Part shown: in pieces, positions 36,312-44,277 of the stretch | Numbering within the stretch: the first letter of the stretch is position 1 | Layout: the number at the start of each line of letters is the position of its first letter | From: Streptomyces flaveus | GTDB taxonomy: Bacteria > Actinomycetota > Actinomycetes > Streptomycetales > Streptomycetaceae | Reading direction: 5' to 3' | Assembly: GCF_014647675.1 (NCBI RefSeq) | Contig: NZ_BMPQ01000030.1 | Coordinates: 1-64,000, forward strand | Length of the DNA: 64,000 nt | The notes under the pieces: model-generated | The model's input: the letters and a program-made list of their open reading frames with translations, nothing else | What the model was told of the DNA's origin: nothing | Databases searched by the model: none | Translations under genes and position numbers: made by a program

Positions 36312-36338
36312 CTATAACGTGTCGCTAACACGTTATAG
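36312..36338. promoter_or_regulatory. LacI-type operator with 11-bp arms
   Basis: CTATAACGTGT-CGCTA-ACACGTTATAG is a perfect 11-bp inverted repeat with a 5-bp spacer, in the 337-bp divergent region between the importer operon and a LacI gene. It is 69 bp before the LacI start, so it could control both directions. The rest of the gap shows no other clear element. Confidence 0.75.
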
Positions 36339-36406
36339 TGAGTGGGTGTCCGTAAATTAACTGTGTCTCCTGCGTTGCGCAAGAGGTTCGTGGAAGGTGG
36401 TCGTCG

Positions 36407-37408
36407 ATGGCACCGCGAAGCGGGAGAGTGACGAGTGCGGACGTGGCTCGTGAGGCCGGAGTCTCGCGGGCCACGGTGAGCTTCGTGCTCAACAACACGC
36501 AGCATCAGAAGATCACCGAAGCGACACGGCGGCGGGTGCTGACAGCGGCCGAAAAGCTCGGCTACGCCCCGTCGGCCGCGGCGCGAACCCTCCGATACGG
36601 GCGTTCCGACGTGGTGCTCGGCCTGCTGCCCGACTGGCCCCTCGGCTACGCGGCCGGGCAACTCGTCCAGGAGCTCACGCTTGCGTTCGCGAATCGCAAT
36701 CTCACCTTCGTCGTCCATTCCGGCATCCGGGGCGCTCGCTCGCTGAGCGAGATCTGGAAGGCCATCACGCCGGCCGCCGTGCTGTCCTTCGAACCGTTCT
36801 CCGACTCCGATGCGACGGCGATGCGGGCCGCGGGCATCGAGGTGATCGTCGCCCTGTACGACGACAAGGGCCCCGGATCGGACGAGAACATCACCAGTGC
36901 GAACGCGATCGGTGCCGCACAGGCCCGCCATCTGGCCGCCTCCCACCGGCGACTGGGATACGCGTACCCCGACGACGAGCGGGTCGCCGTCTTCGCCGGG
37001 CCGCGCGCCGACGGCGTCCGCAAAGCCTGTGCCGAGCTGGGACTGCCCGAACCCGACGTCCGGACCGTCCCGCTGACAGCGGACGCTGCCGCCGACGCCG
37101 TCCGGTCCTGGCTCGCCGCCGACCCCCAAGTGACCGGCATCTGCGCGTTCAACGACGACGTGGCCATGAGCGTGCTGGCCGGTCTGCGCCGCCTCGGCCT
37201 CGAAGCCCCCCGGGACATGGCGGTGATCGGCGTCGACGACAGCCCTGCCGCAGCGGTGTCCTCCCCACCCCTGACCAGCGTCGTCCAGGACCTCCCCGGT
37301 ATCGCCGAGCTGTACGCGAACTCGGTGAGGGCCGCGCTCGACGGCGCACCGGCCACCAGCAACCAGGTGGAGCCACGCATCCGGCTCGAGGTCCGCGAGT
37401 CGGCGTGA
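36407..37408 (+). CDS. LacI-family transcriptional regulator
   Basis: A 333-residue regulator: helix-turn-helix and hinge at residues 8-60 (TSADVAREAGVSRATVSFVL; LGYAPSAAARTLR), then a periplasmic-binding-protein-like ligand domain with TGICAFNDDVAMSVL and DMAVIGVDDSPAAA. It is divergent from the importer/beta-glucosidase operon and probably represses it through the inverted repeat at 36312. It is clearly paralogous to the LacI gene at 41444, sharing most of the DNA-binding domain and many long motifs. Confidence 0.93.
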   Translation: MAPRSGRVTSADVAREAGVSRATVSFVLNNTQHQKITEATRRRVLTAAEKLGYAPSAAARTLRYGRSDVVLGLLPDWPLGYAAGQLVQELTLAFANRNLTFVVHSGIRGARSLSEIWKAITPAAVLSFEPFSDSDATAMRAAGIEVIVALYDDKGPGSDENITSANAIGAAQARHLAASHRRLGYAYPDDERVAVFAGPRADGVRKACAELGLPEPDVRTVPLTADAAADAVRSWLAADPQVTGICAFNDDVAMSVLAGLRRLGLEAPRDMAVIGVDDSPAAAVSSPPLTSVVQDLPGIAELYANSVRAALDGAPATSNQVEPRIRLEVRESA

Positions 37409-37575
37409 CGGCCTGAGCCGTCATGGCCGAGGCCCGCCGCGGACATCGCCGGCGATCCGCCCGCTGTCGGCCGCCGCGCGGCTTCGGCGTACCCGCGGGC
37501 ACGCCCTCGCAGGAGGTGCCCCCGGCCGGGCCGAAATGCTGGACGGGCCGGAAGCGACCGACCCGCACGCCGTCA

Positions 37576-37644
37576 TCACCACTCCAGCGCGGCCTTCTCG
37601 TCGAGGCCCAGCTCTGCTGTGCCGTGATCGTGATGGGTCGCCAT
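37576..37644 (-). CDS. Possible 22-residue small protein after the rhamnosidase
   Basis: An ATG with GAGGA 8-12 bases upstream opens a frame for the peptide MATHHDHGTAELGLDEKAALE followed by a Trp, then stop. It starts 28 bp after the rhamnosidase stop on the same strand. The ribosome binding site and the His-rich, non-random composition favour translation, but it could equally be the start of a gene lost by deletion. No function is known. The remainder of 37409-37671 has nothing recognisable. Confidence 0.35.
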   Translation of the reverse strand: MATHHDHGTAELGLDEKAALEW

Positions 37645-37671
37645 GGTGCGGATCCTCGGGGTGGGTGACGG

Positions 37672-40314
37672 TCAGGAAGTGGTGACCCGATGCAGGGACA
37701 GGAGATGGCTGCCGGATCCGAGTCGCTCGACGGCCTCCGTGGAGCGCCAGCCCTCGGGTGTGCTGAACCGTCCTGTGGTGCCGGGCGGCAGAACGGCCTC
37801 CACCGTGAGGGCGTCGTCACTGATCGACCAGGCGACGGATGCGGTGCCGTACGGGGTGGCGATCGACGCCTCGGCGGAGGTGAGCGTGCCTCCGGGACGC
37901 GGGGCGAGCTCCAGCGTGCGATAGCCGGGGTCGAGGGGGCGGAGACCGGCCACGGTCCGGTAGAGCCAGGTCGCGACCGCCCCATACGCATAGTGGTTGA
38001 ACGACAGCATCGTGCCCGCCTTCTCGACGTCGATGGTGCCGTCGGGACGGATGGCGTCCCACCGCTCCCACATGGTCGTGGCACCGCGGGCGACCTGGTA
38101 GAGCCAGCCCGGACACTCGGTGTTGAGCAGGAGTTGGTACGCCTCCGCCGTGTGGCCGGTGCTGGTGAGGGCGGGCAGCACGAAGGGCGTGCCGAGGAAG
38201 CCGGTGGCGATGCGTCCGTCGTTGGCGCGCACCAGGGCGGCGAGGGTTTCGCCCACCACGGCACGCTTGGCGGCGGGCGCGATGCCGAACTGGAGGGCGA
38301 GCGCACATCCGGTCTGGGTGGTGCGGGCGTGCTCGCCCCACTTCCGCCAGGCGGCCTCGGCGGTACGCCGGTGCAGGGCCGCGTACCGTTCGGCGGCCTC
38401 GACGTGCCCCAGGTCCTGGGCCGCGTCGGCGAGCAGGCGGGCGCTGTGCGCGACAAAGGCGGTGGCGACATAGGCGGAGTCGGTGGTGGCCCGCTCTGGG
38501 TGCTCCGGTGGCGCGGTCGGGTCGAGCCAGTCACCGAGTTGCGCGTTGCCGCTCCAGGTCCCGTCCTCGTCCAGGTGAGCGACGGTGAACTCGACCCACG
38601 CACGCATCGTCGCGTAGTGGCGGCCCAGCAGACTGCGCTCGCCGTAGGCGTCGAAGAGGGCGGCCGGTACGACGGTGGCCGCGTCGCCCCAGCCCGCGGC
38701 GCTGCCGGCGAACGGCAGCTCGGTCGGCGGCAGTTCGCCGAGCGGCACATCCGGAATCACCAACGGGACCGCGCCGTCCGGTCGTTGCTCGATGCGCAGA
38801 TCGGTGAGCCAGCTGTCGAGGAAGGTCCGGCTGTCGAACGTGGCGCACGCCGTCGGGGCGAAGGCCATGATGTCGCCGGTCCAGCCGAGCCGTTCGTCGC
38901 GTTGCGGGCAGTCCGTGGGCACGGCGAGGAAGTTGCCGCGCTGGGAGCGTACGACGTTGTCGTACAGCGTGTTCACACGCTCGTCGGAGCAGCGGAACTC
39001 GCCGATGCGGCGCAGGTCGCTGGCCACGACGTCGACCTCCACCGCCTCGATGGTGACGCCCGGGGAGGTGACGATCTCGGCGTGACGGAAGCCGTGGAAG
39101 GTGAACTCCGGCTTCAGTTCGGCCGTGTTGCCGGCCAAGGTGTACTGGTCGGTGGCGCGGGCGCCACGCAGGATGCTCGTCAGCAGGCGACCGTCGCCGT
39201 CGAGGACCTCGGCGTGTCGGACGGTCACCGTGCTTCCCGCCGGGCCGTCGACGCGCAGCCTCAGCCAGCCGGTCAGGTTCTCGCCCGCGTCGACGGCGAT
39301 GGTGCCATCGGGCAAGGTCTGCTGCCCGGGCCGGATGACCTGGACGACGCGCACGGGTGGGTGGGCCCGCTGCGTCAGCCCTGTGGGCAGGGGGATGGTG
39401 GCGACCGGTTCCCAGTCGTTGTCGACGAAGCCCGGCAGTTGCCAGCCGTCGGGTTCGTGGCGGAGGTCGCGTTCGCAGCCGTCGTACAGGTCCGCCGCCA
39501 GCAGGTCGCCGTAACCGCCCTTCCAGCGGCCGTCGGTGGTGACGGTGACCCTGGTCCCGTCGGCCAGGCCGATTTCGAGTTGGGCGAGCAGGGCCGTTGT
39601 GTCGCCGTAGACGTTGCGATTCTTGTGCCAGGTGAGGTGGCCGCGGTACCAGCCGTCGCCGATCGCGGCGGAGAGGGCGTTCGTGCCGGGGCGGAGCAGG
39701 CCGGTGACGTCGTAGGTGGCGTAGAGCAGCCGGTTGGGGTAGCTGGTCCAGCCCGGTTCCAGCAGGTCGTCGGATACGGGCCTGCCGTTGACCGTGGTGC
39801 GGTGCACGCCGAGCGAGGTCACATACAGGCGCGCGGACACCGGCTCCGCCGGGAGGTGGAACTCCCGGCGGAGCAACGGCACGGGGCCGGGGGAGGTACG
39901 GCCCCGGTCACTGGGCACGTGGACGGGGCGGGCCGCCCAGTCCACGTCGTCGAGCAGCGCGGTCTCCACACGGGCGGCGTCACTCCAATCCGTCCACCCG
40001 AGGTCGGTGCGGACACGGACACGCCAGTACCGGACCTCGCGACTGCTCAGCGGTTGCGCCGGCCATGGGTGACCGGTCACCGTGTCGGACTCGACTTCTC
40101 CGCTGGACGCGGTGTCGGTGAAGGACGGGTCGGTCGACACCTGGATCTCGTAGGCGTGCTGGAGGATGCCCGGCCGTTCGCCGGTCAGCGACCACGACAG
40201 GCGCGGCTCGGGGTACGAGGTGGCCACGAGACCGGAGTCGTCCGCGGTGCGCAGGCCGGTGACCGAGGTCGCGGTGTCCGTCGTGTGGAGTTCCGGAAGG
40301 TTCGATGTGTTCAT
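37672..40314 (-). CDS. Alpha-L-rhamnosidase (GH78)
   Basis: An 880-residue, apparently cytoplasmic, inverting rhamnosidase. Order: N-terminal fibronectin-like domain (SWSLTGERPGILQHAYEIQV), Bac_rhamnosid_N carbohydrate-binding domain (YVTSLGVHRTTVNG), the concanavalin-like domain, then the six-hairpin catalytic domain with the conserved DCPQRDERLGWTGD, and a C-terminal beta-sandwich. No signal peptide, so it acts after uptake. The ATG at 40314 overlaps the esterase stop (ATGA). With the beta-glucosidase nearby it would strip rutinose- or neohesperidose-type sugars stepwise. Confidence 0.93.
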   Translation of the reverse strand: MNTSNLPELHTTDTATSVTGLRTADDSGLVATSYPEPRLSWSLTGERPGILQHAYEIQVSTDPSFTDTASSGEVESDTVTGHPWPAQPLSSREVRYWRVRVRTDLGWTDWSDAARVETALLDDVDWAARPVHVPSDRGRTSPGPVPLLRREFHLPAEPVSARLYVTSLGVHRTTVNGRPVSDDLLEPGWTSYPNRLLYATYDVTGLLRPGTNALSAAIGDGWYRGHLTWHKNRNVYGDTTALLAQLEIGLADGTRVTVTTDGRWKGGYGDLLAADLYDGCERDLRHEPDGWQLPGFVDNDWEPVATIPLPTGLTQRAHPPVRVVQVIRPGQQTLPDGTIAVDAGENLTGWLRLRVDGPAGSTVTVRHAEVLDGDGRLLTSILRGARATDQYTLAGNTAELKPEFTFHGFRHAEIVTSPGVTIEAVEVDVVASDLRRIGEFRCSDERVNTLYDNVVRSQRGNFLAVPTDCPQRDERLGWTGDIMAFAPTACATFDSRTFLDSWLTDLRIEQRPDGAVPLVIPDVPLGELPPTELPFAGSAAGWGDAATVVPAALFDAYGERSLLGRHYATMRAWVEFTVAHLDEDGTWSGNAQLGDWLDPTAPPEHPERATTDSAYVATAFVAHSARLLADAAQDLGHVEAAERYAALHRRTAEAAWRKWGEHARTTQTGCALALQFGIAPAAKRAVVGETLAALVRANDGRIATGFLGTPFVLPALTSTGHTAEAYQLLLNTECPGWLYQVARGATTMWERWDAIRPDGTIDVEKAGTMLSFNHYAYGAVATWLYRTVAGLRPLDPGYRTLELAPRPGGTLTSAEASIATPYGTASVAWSISDDALTVEAVLPPGTTGRFSTPEGWRSTEAVERLGSGSHLLSLHRVTTS

Positions 40315-41087
40315 CGCTGGAGGTGCCTCCGGAGGAATCGAAGCGTGGACTGGTGCAGCGTGGTGCGGTGGGGGACGGTTCCCCAGGCGTGGTCCGCGCC
40401 CTCGACGATCTCGAGGTGTGCGTTGCCGTCGTAGTGGTCGAGGTAGCGCCGTACGTACTCGAGGGGAGCGACGTCGTCCTTGTCGCCGTGCAGGATGTGG
40501 ACCGGGCCCGCGTAACTGCTCGACCGCCCGTAGACGTCGAGGCCGGCGATGTCCTCGACGAGAGCGGGGCTCACCCGGTGCCCGTCGGCGTCGAAGTAGC
40601 CCTTCTCCGCGATCTCCGGTGCGAGGCGGCGGCCCTTGAGAGAGCCGCCGCCGATCTCGAAGGGGGCGACCGCCGCCGGGGACCACAGGCACAGCGCGGC
40701 GATTCCGGGCTCCTCGGCGGCCACGATGCCGGCGACCACACCCCCCATGCTCATACCGACCAGGCCGATACGGTCGGGGTCGGCGAAGTCGAGGGTCCGG
40801 ACCGCCTGGAGGACCGCGCGGGTCTCGGCGATCTCCCCGGTGATGGTCACGTCGAAGAAGTCGCCGTCGCTCTCGCCATGGCCCGAGAGGTCGAACCGGA
40901 CCGAGGCGATGCCGTGAGCCTCCAGCAGCCGGGACATGGCGACGAAGTTCGGCAGTTCGAGCCGGTTGGAGCTGAAGCCGTGGACGAACACCGCGGTCGG
41001 GTGGCGGATTCCGGCCGGCCCGTCGGGGATGTGCAGCGTGGAGCGCAGCGTCAGGCCGTTGTGCTGGAGGTCGTGCGAGCGGATCAC
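40311..41087 (-). CDS. Alpha/beta hydrolase, cinnamoyl/feruloyl-esterase-like
   Basis: A 258-residue hydrolase. The nucleophile Ser is in GLVGMSMGGVVAG, the oxyanion area is VFVHGFSSNRLELPNFV, the Asp is in LHGDKDDVAPLEYV and the His in VEGADHAWGT. FDLSGHGESDGDFFD resembles cytoplasmic cinnamoyl esterases. It is tightly coupled between an MFS stub and the rhamnosidase gene. It may release phenolic acids from acylated plant glycosides. Substrate is inferred from motif resemblance and context. Confidence 0.85.
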   Translation of the reverse strand: MIRSHDLQHNGLTLRSTLHIPDGPAGIRHPTAVFVHGFSSNRLELPNFVAMSRLLEAHGIASVRFDLSGHGESDGDFFDVTITGEIAETRAVLQAVRTLDFADPDRIGLVGMSMGGVVAGIVAAEEPGIAALCLWSPAAVAPFEIGGGSLKGRRLAPEIAEKGYFDADGHRVSPALVEDIAGLDVYGRSSSYAGPVHILHGDKDDVAPLEYVRRYLDHYDGNAHLEIVEGADHAWGTVPHRTTLHQSTLRFLRRHLQR

Positions 41088-41239
41088 AGAGTGGCCTTTC
41101 CGGTCGTCTGCGGGGCGGCGTAGTGACCGCCGATCGCGATTCCCGACGTCACCAGGGCCGCGGCGTCCAGGTAGGAGGGCATGCCGGCGAGGGCCGCGGT
41201 CTTCCAGGGGCTGCTGGTGGTGGTTTTCAGGTCAGGCAT
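41084..41239 (-). pseudogene. 51-residue stub of an MFS transporter, possibly a coupled leader
   Basis: ATG 41239 has a strong ribosome binding site (GAAGAGGA) and opens 51 codons: a short cytoplasmic N-terminus (SPWKTAALAGMPSYLDAAAL) and one hydrophobic segment, just like the first helix of MFS sugar porters. It ends at a TGA overlapping the esterase start. The remaining eleven helices are absent. The transporter was probably deleted while the start and coupling were kept, so the stub may now serve to load ribosomes onto the esterase gene. Confidence 0.6.
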
Positions 41240-41321
41240 GGGTCCTCTTCGTTGAGTACCGGGGAGGGGGAGGGTGGGGGACCTGAGAAGGCGGCGCCCG
41301 GCCGGCGCCCGCGGCTCTCGA

Positions 41322-41351
41322 AACAGAGAGTTGCTGAACAGAGAGTTACTG
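41322..41351. repeat. Two tandem 15-bp repeats in the divergent promoter
   Basis: AACAGAGAGTTGCTG is followed directly by AACAGAGAGTTACTG, one mismatch apart. They sit in the divergent region between the esterase/rhamnosidase operon and the second LacI gene. They may be regulator half-sites or simple slippage. A TTAAACGTGT element at about 41363-41372 shares the AACGTGT half of the 36312 operator. Confidence 0.55.
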
Positions 41352-41443
41352 AATCGCGCCACTTAAACGTGTAGGTTGACTGAGTGCGTAAGCTAGCCCG
41401 CAGTCGTGGGCTTTGACAAGAGGTCTGTCAGAGGGTGGGGTGC

Positions 41444-42451
41444 ATGACCGGGACGTCCAGCGGCAGGCGGGTGACCAGCGCGGACGTCGCGCGAGAGGCC
41501 GGAGTCTCGCGCGCGACGGTGAGCTATGTCCTCAACGACACCCCGCACCAGAAGATCGCCGACGCGACGCGCCGTCGGGTGTGGGAGGCGGCCGCCCGGC
41601 TCGGCTATTCGCCGTCGGCCGCGGCGCGCACGCTGCGGACGGGGCGTTCGGACATCGTGCTCGGCCTGCTGCCCAACTGGCCGATCGAGCACGTCCTGGG
41701 ACGCCTCATCCAGCAGCTGACCAGTGCCTTCGCCGAACACGAGCTCACCTTCCTGGTGCACTCGTCGGCTCCCCCCGCCCGACCGTTGCGGGAGATCTGG
41801 AAGGCGGTGACGCCCGCGGCGGTGCTGGCCCTGGAGGAGTTCCCCGAGTCCGAGGCCGACGCCATGCGGGCGGTGGGCATCCAGGTCGTCATGGCGCTGC
41901 ACGGCTCGGTGCGGGGAGAGCCTCGGCCGCCCCTGGTGTCCGAGGAACCGATCGGCGCCGTGCAGGCCCGCCACCTCGTCGGCAAGCACCGCCGGCTCGG
42001 TTACGCCTCTCCGGATCTGACGAGACTCGGCGCCCTGGCCCGGTCGCGCCTGGACGGGGTCCGCGAGGTCTGCGCCGAACTCGGCCTTCCGGAGCCGGAT
42101 GCCCGAACCGTGCCTCTGGAGCAGAGTGGTGCCGCCGAAGCCGTGAAGACATGGCTCGCCGCCGACCCACCGGTCACCGGCATCTGCGCGTTCAACGACG
42201 ACGTCGCGATGGCCGTGCTGGCCGCCCTGCGGTCCCTCGGGCTGCGCGCCCCACAGGACCTCGCCGTGATCGGCGTCGACGACATCCCGGGCGCGGCTCT
42301 GGCCCAGCCGCCGCTGACCTCGGTCGTCCGCGACACCGACGCCATCGCGCGGGGTTTGGCTCGCCGTATCGTCGACACCCTGGACGGGAAGGACGCCCCC
42401 GCCGACCCCATCCGGGATCCGCTTCGGGTCCACGTCCGGGAATCCGCCTGA
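41444..42451 (+). CDS. LacI-family transcriptional regulator (paralogue)
   Basis: A 335-residue LacI regulator with helix-turn-helix VTSADVAREAGVSRATVSYV and PBP-like domain (TGICAFNDDVAMAVLAALRS; DLAVIGVDDIPGAA). The ATG at 41444 follows GAGGGTGGGG; a GTG at 41435 is possible. It closely resembles the regulator at 36407, including SRATVS, YSPSAAARTLRTGRSDIVLG and the insertion-free spacing, so the two arose by duplication. It is divergent from the rhamnosidase operon and probably controls it. Confidence 0.93.
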   Translation: MTGTSSGRRVTSADVAREAGVSRATVSYVLNDTPHQKIADATRRRVWEAAARLGYSPSAAARTLRTGRSDIVLGLLPNWPIEHVLGRLIQQLTSAFAEHELTFLVHSSAPPARPLREIWKAVTPAAVLALEEFPESEADAMRAVGIQVVMALHGSVRGEPRPPLVSEEPIGAVQARHLVGKHRRLGYASPDLTRLGALARSRLDGVREVCAELGLPEPDARTVPLEQSGAAEAVKTWLAADPPVTGICAFNDDVAMAVLAALRSLGLRAPQDLAVIGVDDIPGAALAQPPLTSVVRDTDAIARGLARRIVDTLDGKDAPADPIRDPLRVHVRESA

Positions 42452-42514
42452 TCCCCCGTTGTCGACAGACGCCCGCCGTGACGCGAACGCGTACTGCGAG
42501 CCGAGGCCGCCGGC

Positions 42515-43207
42515 CTAGGCGGTGCCCGGGCCGGTTCGTGAGAGGCGGACCATGGCGCGGTAGAGAGCGGCGGGCCTCGGGGCTTCGGGCAGCGCGGGGA
42601 TCGGTGCGTCGGGTGCGGCGTAGGAGCGGAGCATGTGGCCGACGAGGCGGCGCCAGGTGTCGGGTGCGGCGTCGCCGGTGGCGGTGACGACGCCGGCGTT
42701 GGCCATGAGCAGGATGACGACGTCCTGGTGGGTGAAGTCGTCGCGCAGGTGCCCGGTGTTCTTGGCGCGGGTGATGAGTTCGAGCAACCGGTCGTACGCC
42801 TCGGCGCGACGGGCCTCCAGCGCCTTGGCGGCGGGGAAGGTCATGGTCAGGACGTCGGCGAAGCCGCGGTCGGCGGCCTGCATGGCGCAGACGGCGTGGA
42901 GGTAGCCGGTGAAGCCGTGCCAGGGGTCCGGGTCGTCCAGGGCGATGGTGACGGCGGCGGCGTAGGCGTCCATGCGTTCGGCGAAGACGGCGGCGACCAG
43001 GTCGTCCTTGGCGGGGAAGCGGCGGGAGAGGGTGGCTTTGCCGACGCCTGCCTCGCGGGCGACGGAGGCCATGGAGACGCCGAGTCCTTCAGCGGCGTAG
43101 AGGCGGCGGGCGGCGGCCAGGATGCGGCAGCGGTTGCGCTCGGCGTCGGCGCGCAGTCCCGTGCCGGGCTGCTGACCCGGCGTCTGGTCGGAAGGCGGGG
43201 AGGTCAT
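42515..43207 (-). CDS. TetR-family transcriptional regulator
   Basis: A 230-residue TetR protein. The helix-turn-helix spans about residues 30-70 (ILAAARRLYAAEGLGVSMAS; VGKATLSRRFPAKDDLVAAV). The C-terminal ligand domain resembles the common SbtR/TetR_C_33-like set (GYLHAVCAMQAADRGFADVL; MANAGVVTATGDAAPDTWRR). It is divergent from a quinone oxidoreductase gene with two related operator-like sites between, the normal layout for autoregulation and control of the redox cluster. Confidence 0.92.
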   Translation of the reverse strand: MTSPPSDQTPGQQPGTGLRADAERNRCRILAAARRLYAAEGLGVSMASVAREAGVGKATLSRRFPAKDDLVAAVFAERMDAYAAAVTIALDDPDPWHGFTGYLHAVCAMQAADRGFADVLTMTFPAAKALEARRAEAYDRLLELITRAKNTGHLRDDFTHQDVVILLMANAGVVTATGDAAPDTWRRLVGHMLRSYAAPDAPIPALPEAPRPAALYRAMVRLSRTGPGTA

Positions 43208-43222
43208 GCGCCCACTCTACCC

Positions 43223-43290
43223 AAGTGGAACGGTCGGACCGCTTCTGTTGTACGGTGGGCGACAGTAAAAATGGGCCGCCCGGTCCACTT
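43223..43290. promoter_or_regulatory. Two related operator-like sites for the TetR regulator
   Basis: Site one, 43223-43244, runs AAGTGGAACGG-TCGGACCGCTT and has near-palindromic symmetry with AAGYGG ends. Site two, 43273-43290, is GGGCCGCCCGGTCCACTT and carries the same GGTCCACTT half. Both lie in the 100-bp divergent promoter between the TetR gene and the oxidoreductase operon. Confidence 0.6.
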
Positions 43291-43307
43291 AATCGGAGGA
43301 TGTTGTC

Positions 43308-44246
43308 ATGCGCGCTATCACGCTCGAATCCGTCCCCTCGGCCCCGGCCGTGGCCGAGGTGGACACTCCCCGCCCGGAGGCCGGGGAATTGCTGGTCAAG
43401 GTGGCCGCCGCCTCGCTGAACGGCATCGACCTCGCCACCGCCGCCGGCTACACGCAAGCGTTTATGGAGCACCGGTACCCGCTGGTCCTCGGCCAGGATT
43501 TCGCGGGCACCGTCGAGGCGCTCGGCGAGGGCGTGGAAGGCTTCGCGGTCGGCGACGCGGTCTTCGGCGTCGTACTGAAGCCGTACCTGGGCGCCGGATC
43601 GCTGGCCCAGTACGTCACCGTGCCCGCCGGACACGGAGCCGCCCGCATCCCCGCGGGCCTGAAGGTGGGGGACGCGGGCGCGCTGGGCGTGGCCGGGGCC
43701 ACTGCCCTGGTGAGCCTGGACGCGGTGGCCCTGGGCGAGGACGAGACGCTGCTGATCTCCGGGGCCTCCGGCGGGGTGGGTTCGCTGGCGGTGCAGCTCG
43801 CCGCCGCCCGTGGCGCGAAGGTGATCGCGACCGCCCGCCCCGGCGCGCAGACCGACTTCGTCACCGGCCTGACCGGCGCGGAGGTCCACGTGGTCGACTT
43901 CACCGGTGACCTGGAGGGGCAGGTCCGCGCGATCGCCCCGGAGGGGGTGGACGCGGTGCTGCACCTGGCGGGCGACGGTGCCCAGCTGGCCGCTCTGCTG
44001 CGGCCGGGCGGTCAGCTCGCCTCTACCACCGGCTTGACCCAGGACGCCGTCAAGGGGCAGGACGTCACCATTCACACGATCATGGCCAACCCCGATCCCA
44101 GGATCCTGACCTCCCTGGCCGAGCAGGTCGCCTCCGGCGCACTGCGCGTGCCGGTCACCGCCACCTACCCGCTGGAGCAGGCACCCGAGGCGTTCGCCGC
44201 CTTCGGCGCCGGCACCCCAGGCAAGATCGCCGTCTCCTGCTCCTGA
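43308..44246 (+). CDS. NADP-dependent quinone/alkene oxidoreductase (MDR, zinc-free)
   Basis: A 312-residue medium-chain dehydrogenase/reductase of the quinone oxidoreductase type. The GroES-like domain has GQDFAGTVEALGEGVEGFAV; the nucleotide motif is LLISGASGGVGSLAVQLA. Cysteine ligands of zinc MDRs are absent. GGAGG lies 9-13 bases before the ATG. It is the first gene of a TetR-controlled cluster and may detoxify quinones or electrophilic enones. Confidence 0.92.
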   Translation: MRAITLESVPSAPAVAEVDTPRPEAGELLVKVAAASLNGIDLATAAGYTQAFMEHRYPLVLGQDFAGTVEALGEGVEGFAVGDAVFGVVLKPYLGAGSLAQYVTVPAGHGAARIPAGLKVGDAGALGVAGATALVSLDAVALGEDETLLISGASGGVGSLAVQLAAARGAKVIATARPGAQTDFVTGLTGAEVHVVDFTGDLEGQVRAIAPEGVDAVLHLAGDGAQLAALLRPGGQLASTTGLTQDAVKGQDVTIHTIMANPDPRILTSLAEQVASGALRVPVTATYPLEQAPEAFAAFGAGTPGKIAVSCS

Positions 44247-44277
44247 CATCCGTCGCTTCACGGAAAGAGACCTGATC

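Noticed and set aside
41281..41320. GC-rich inverted repeat GGCGCCCGGCCGGCGCC considered as a terminator
   Set aside because: It lies inside a divergent promoter region, lacks a following T-run and such GC dyads are common by chance in this DNA.
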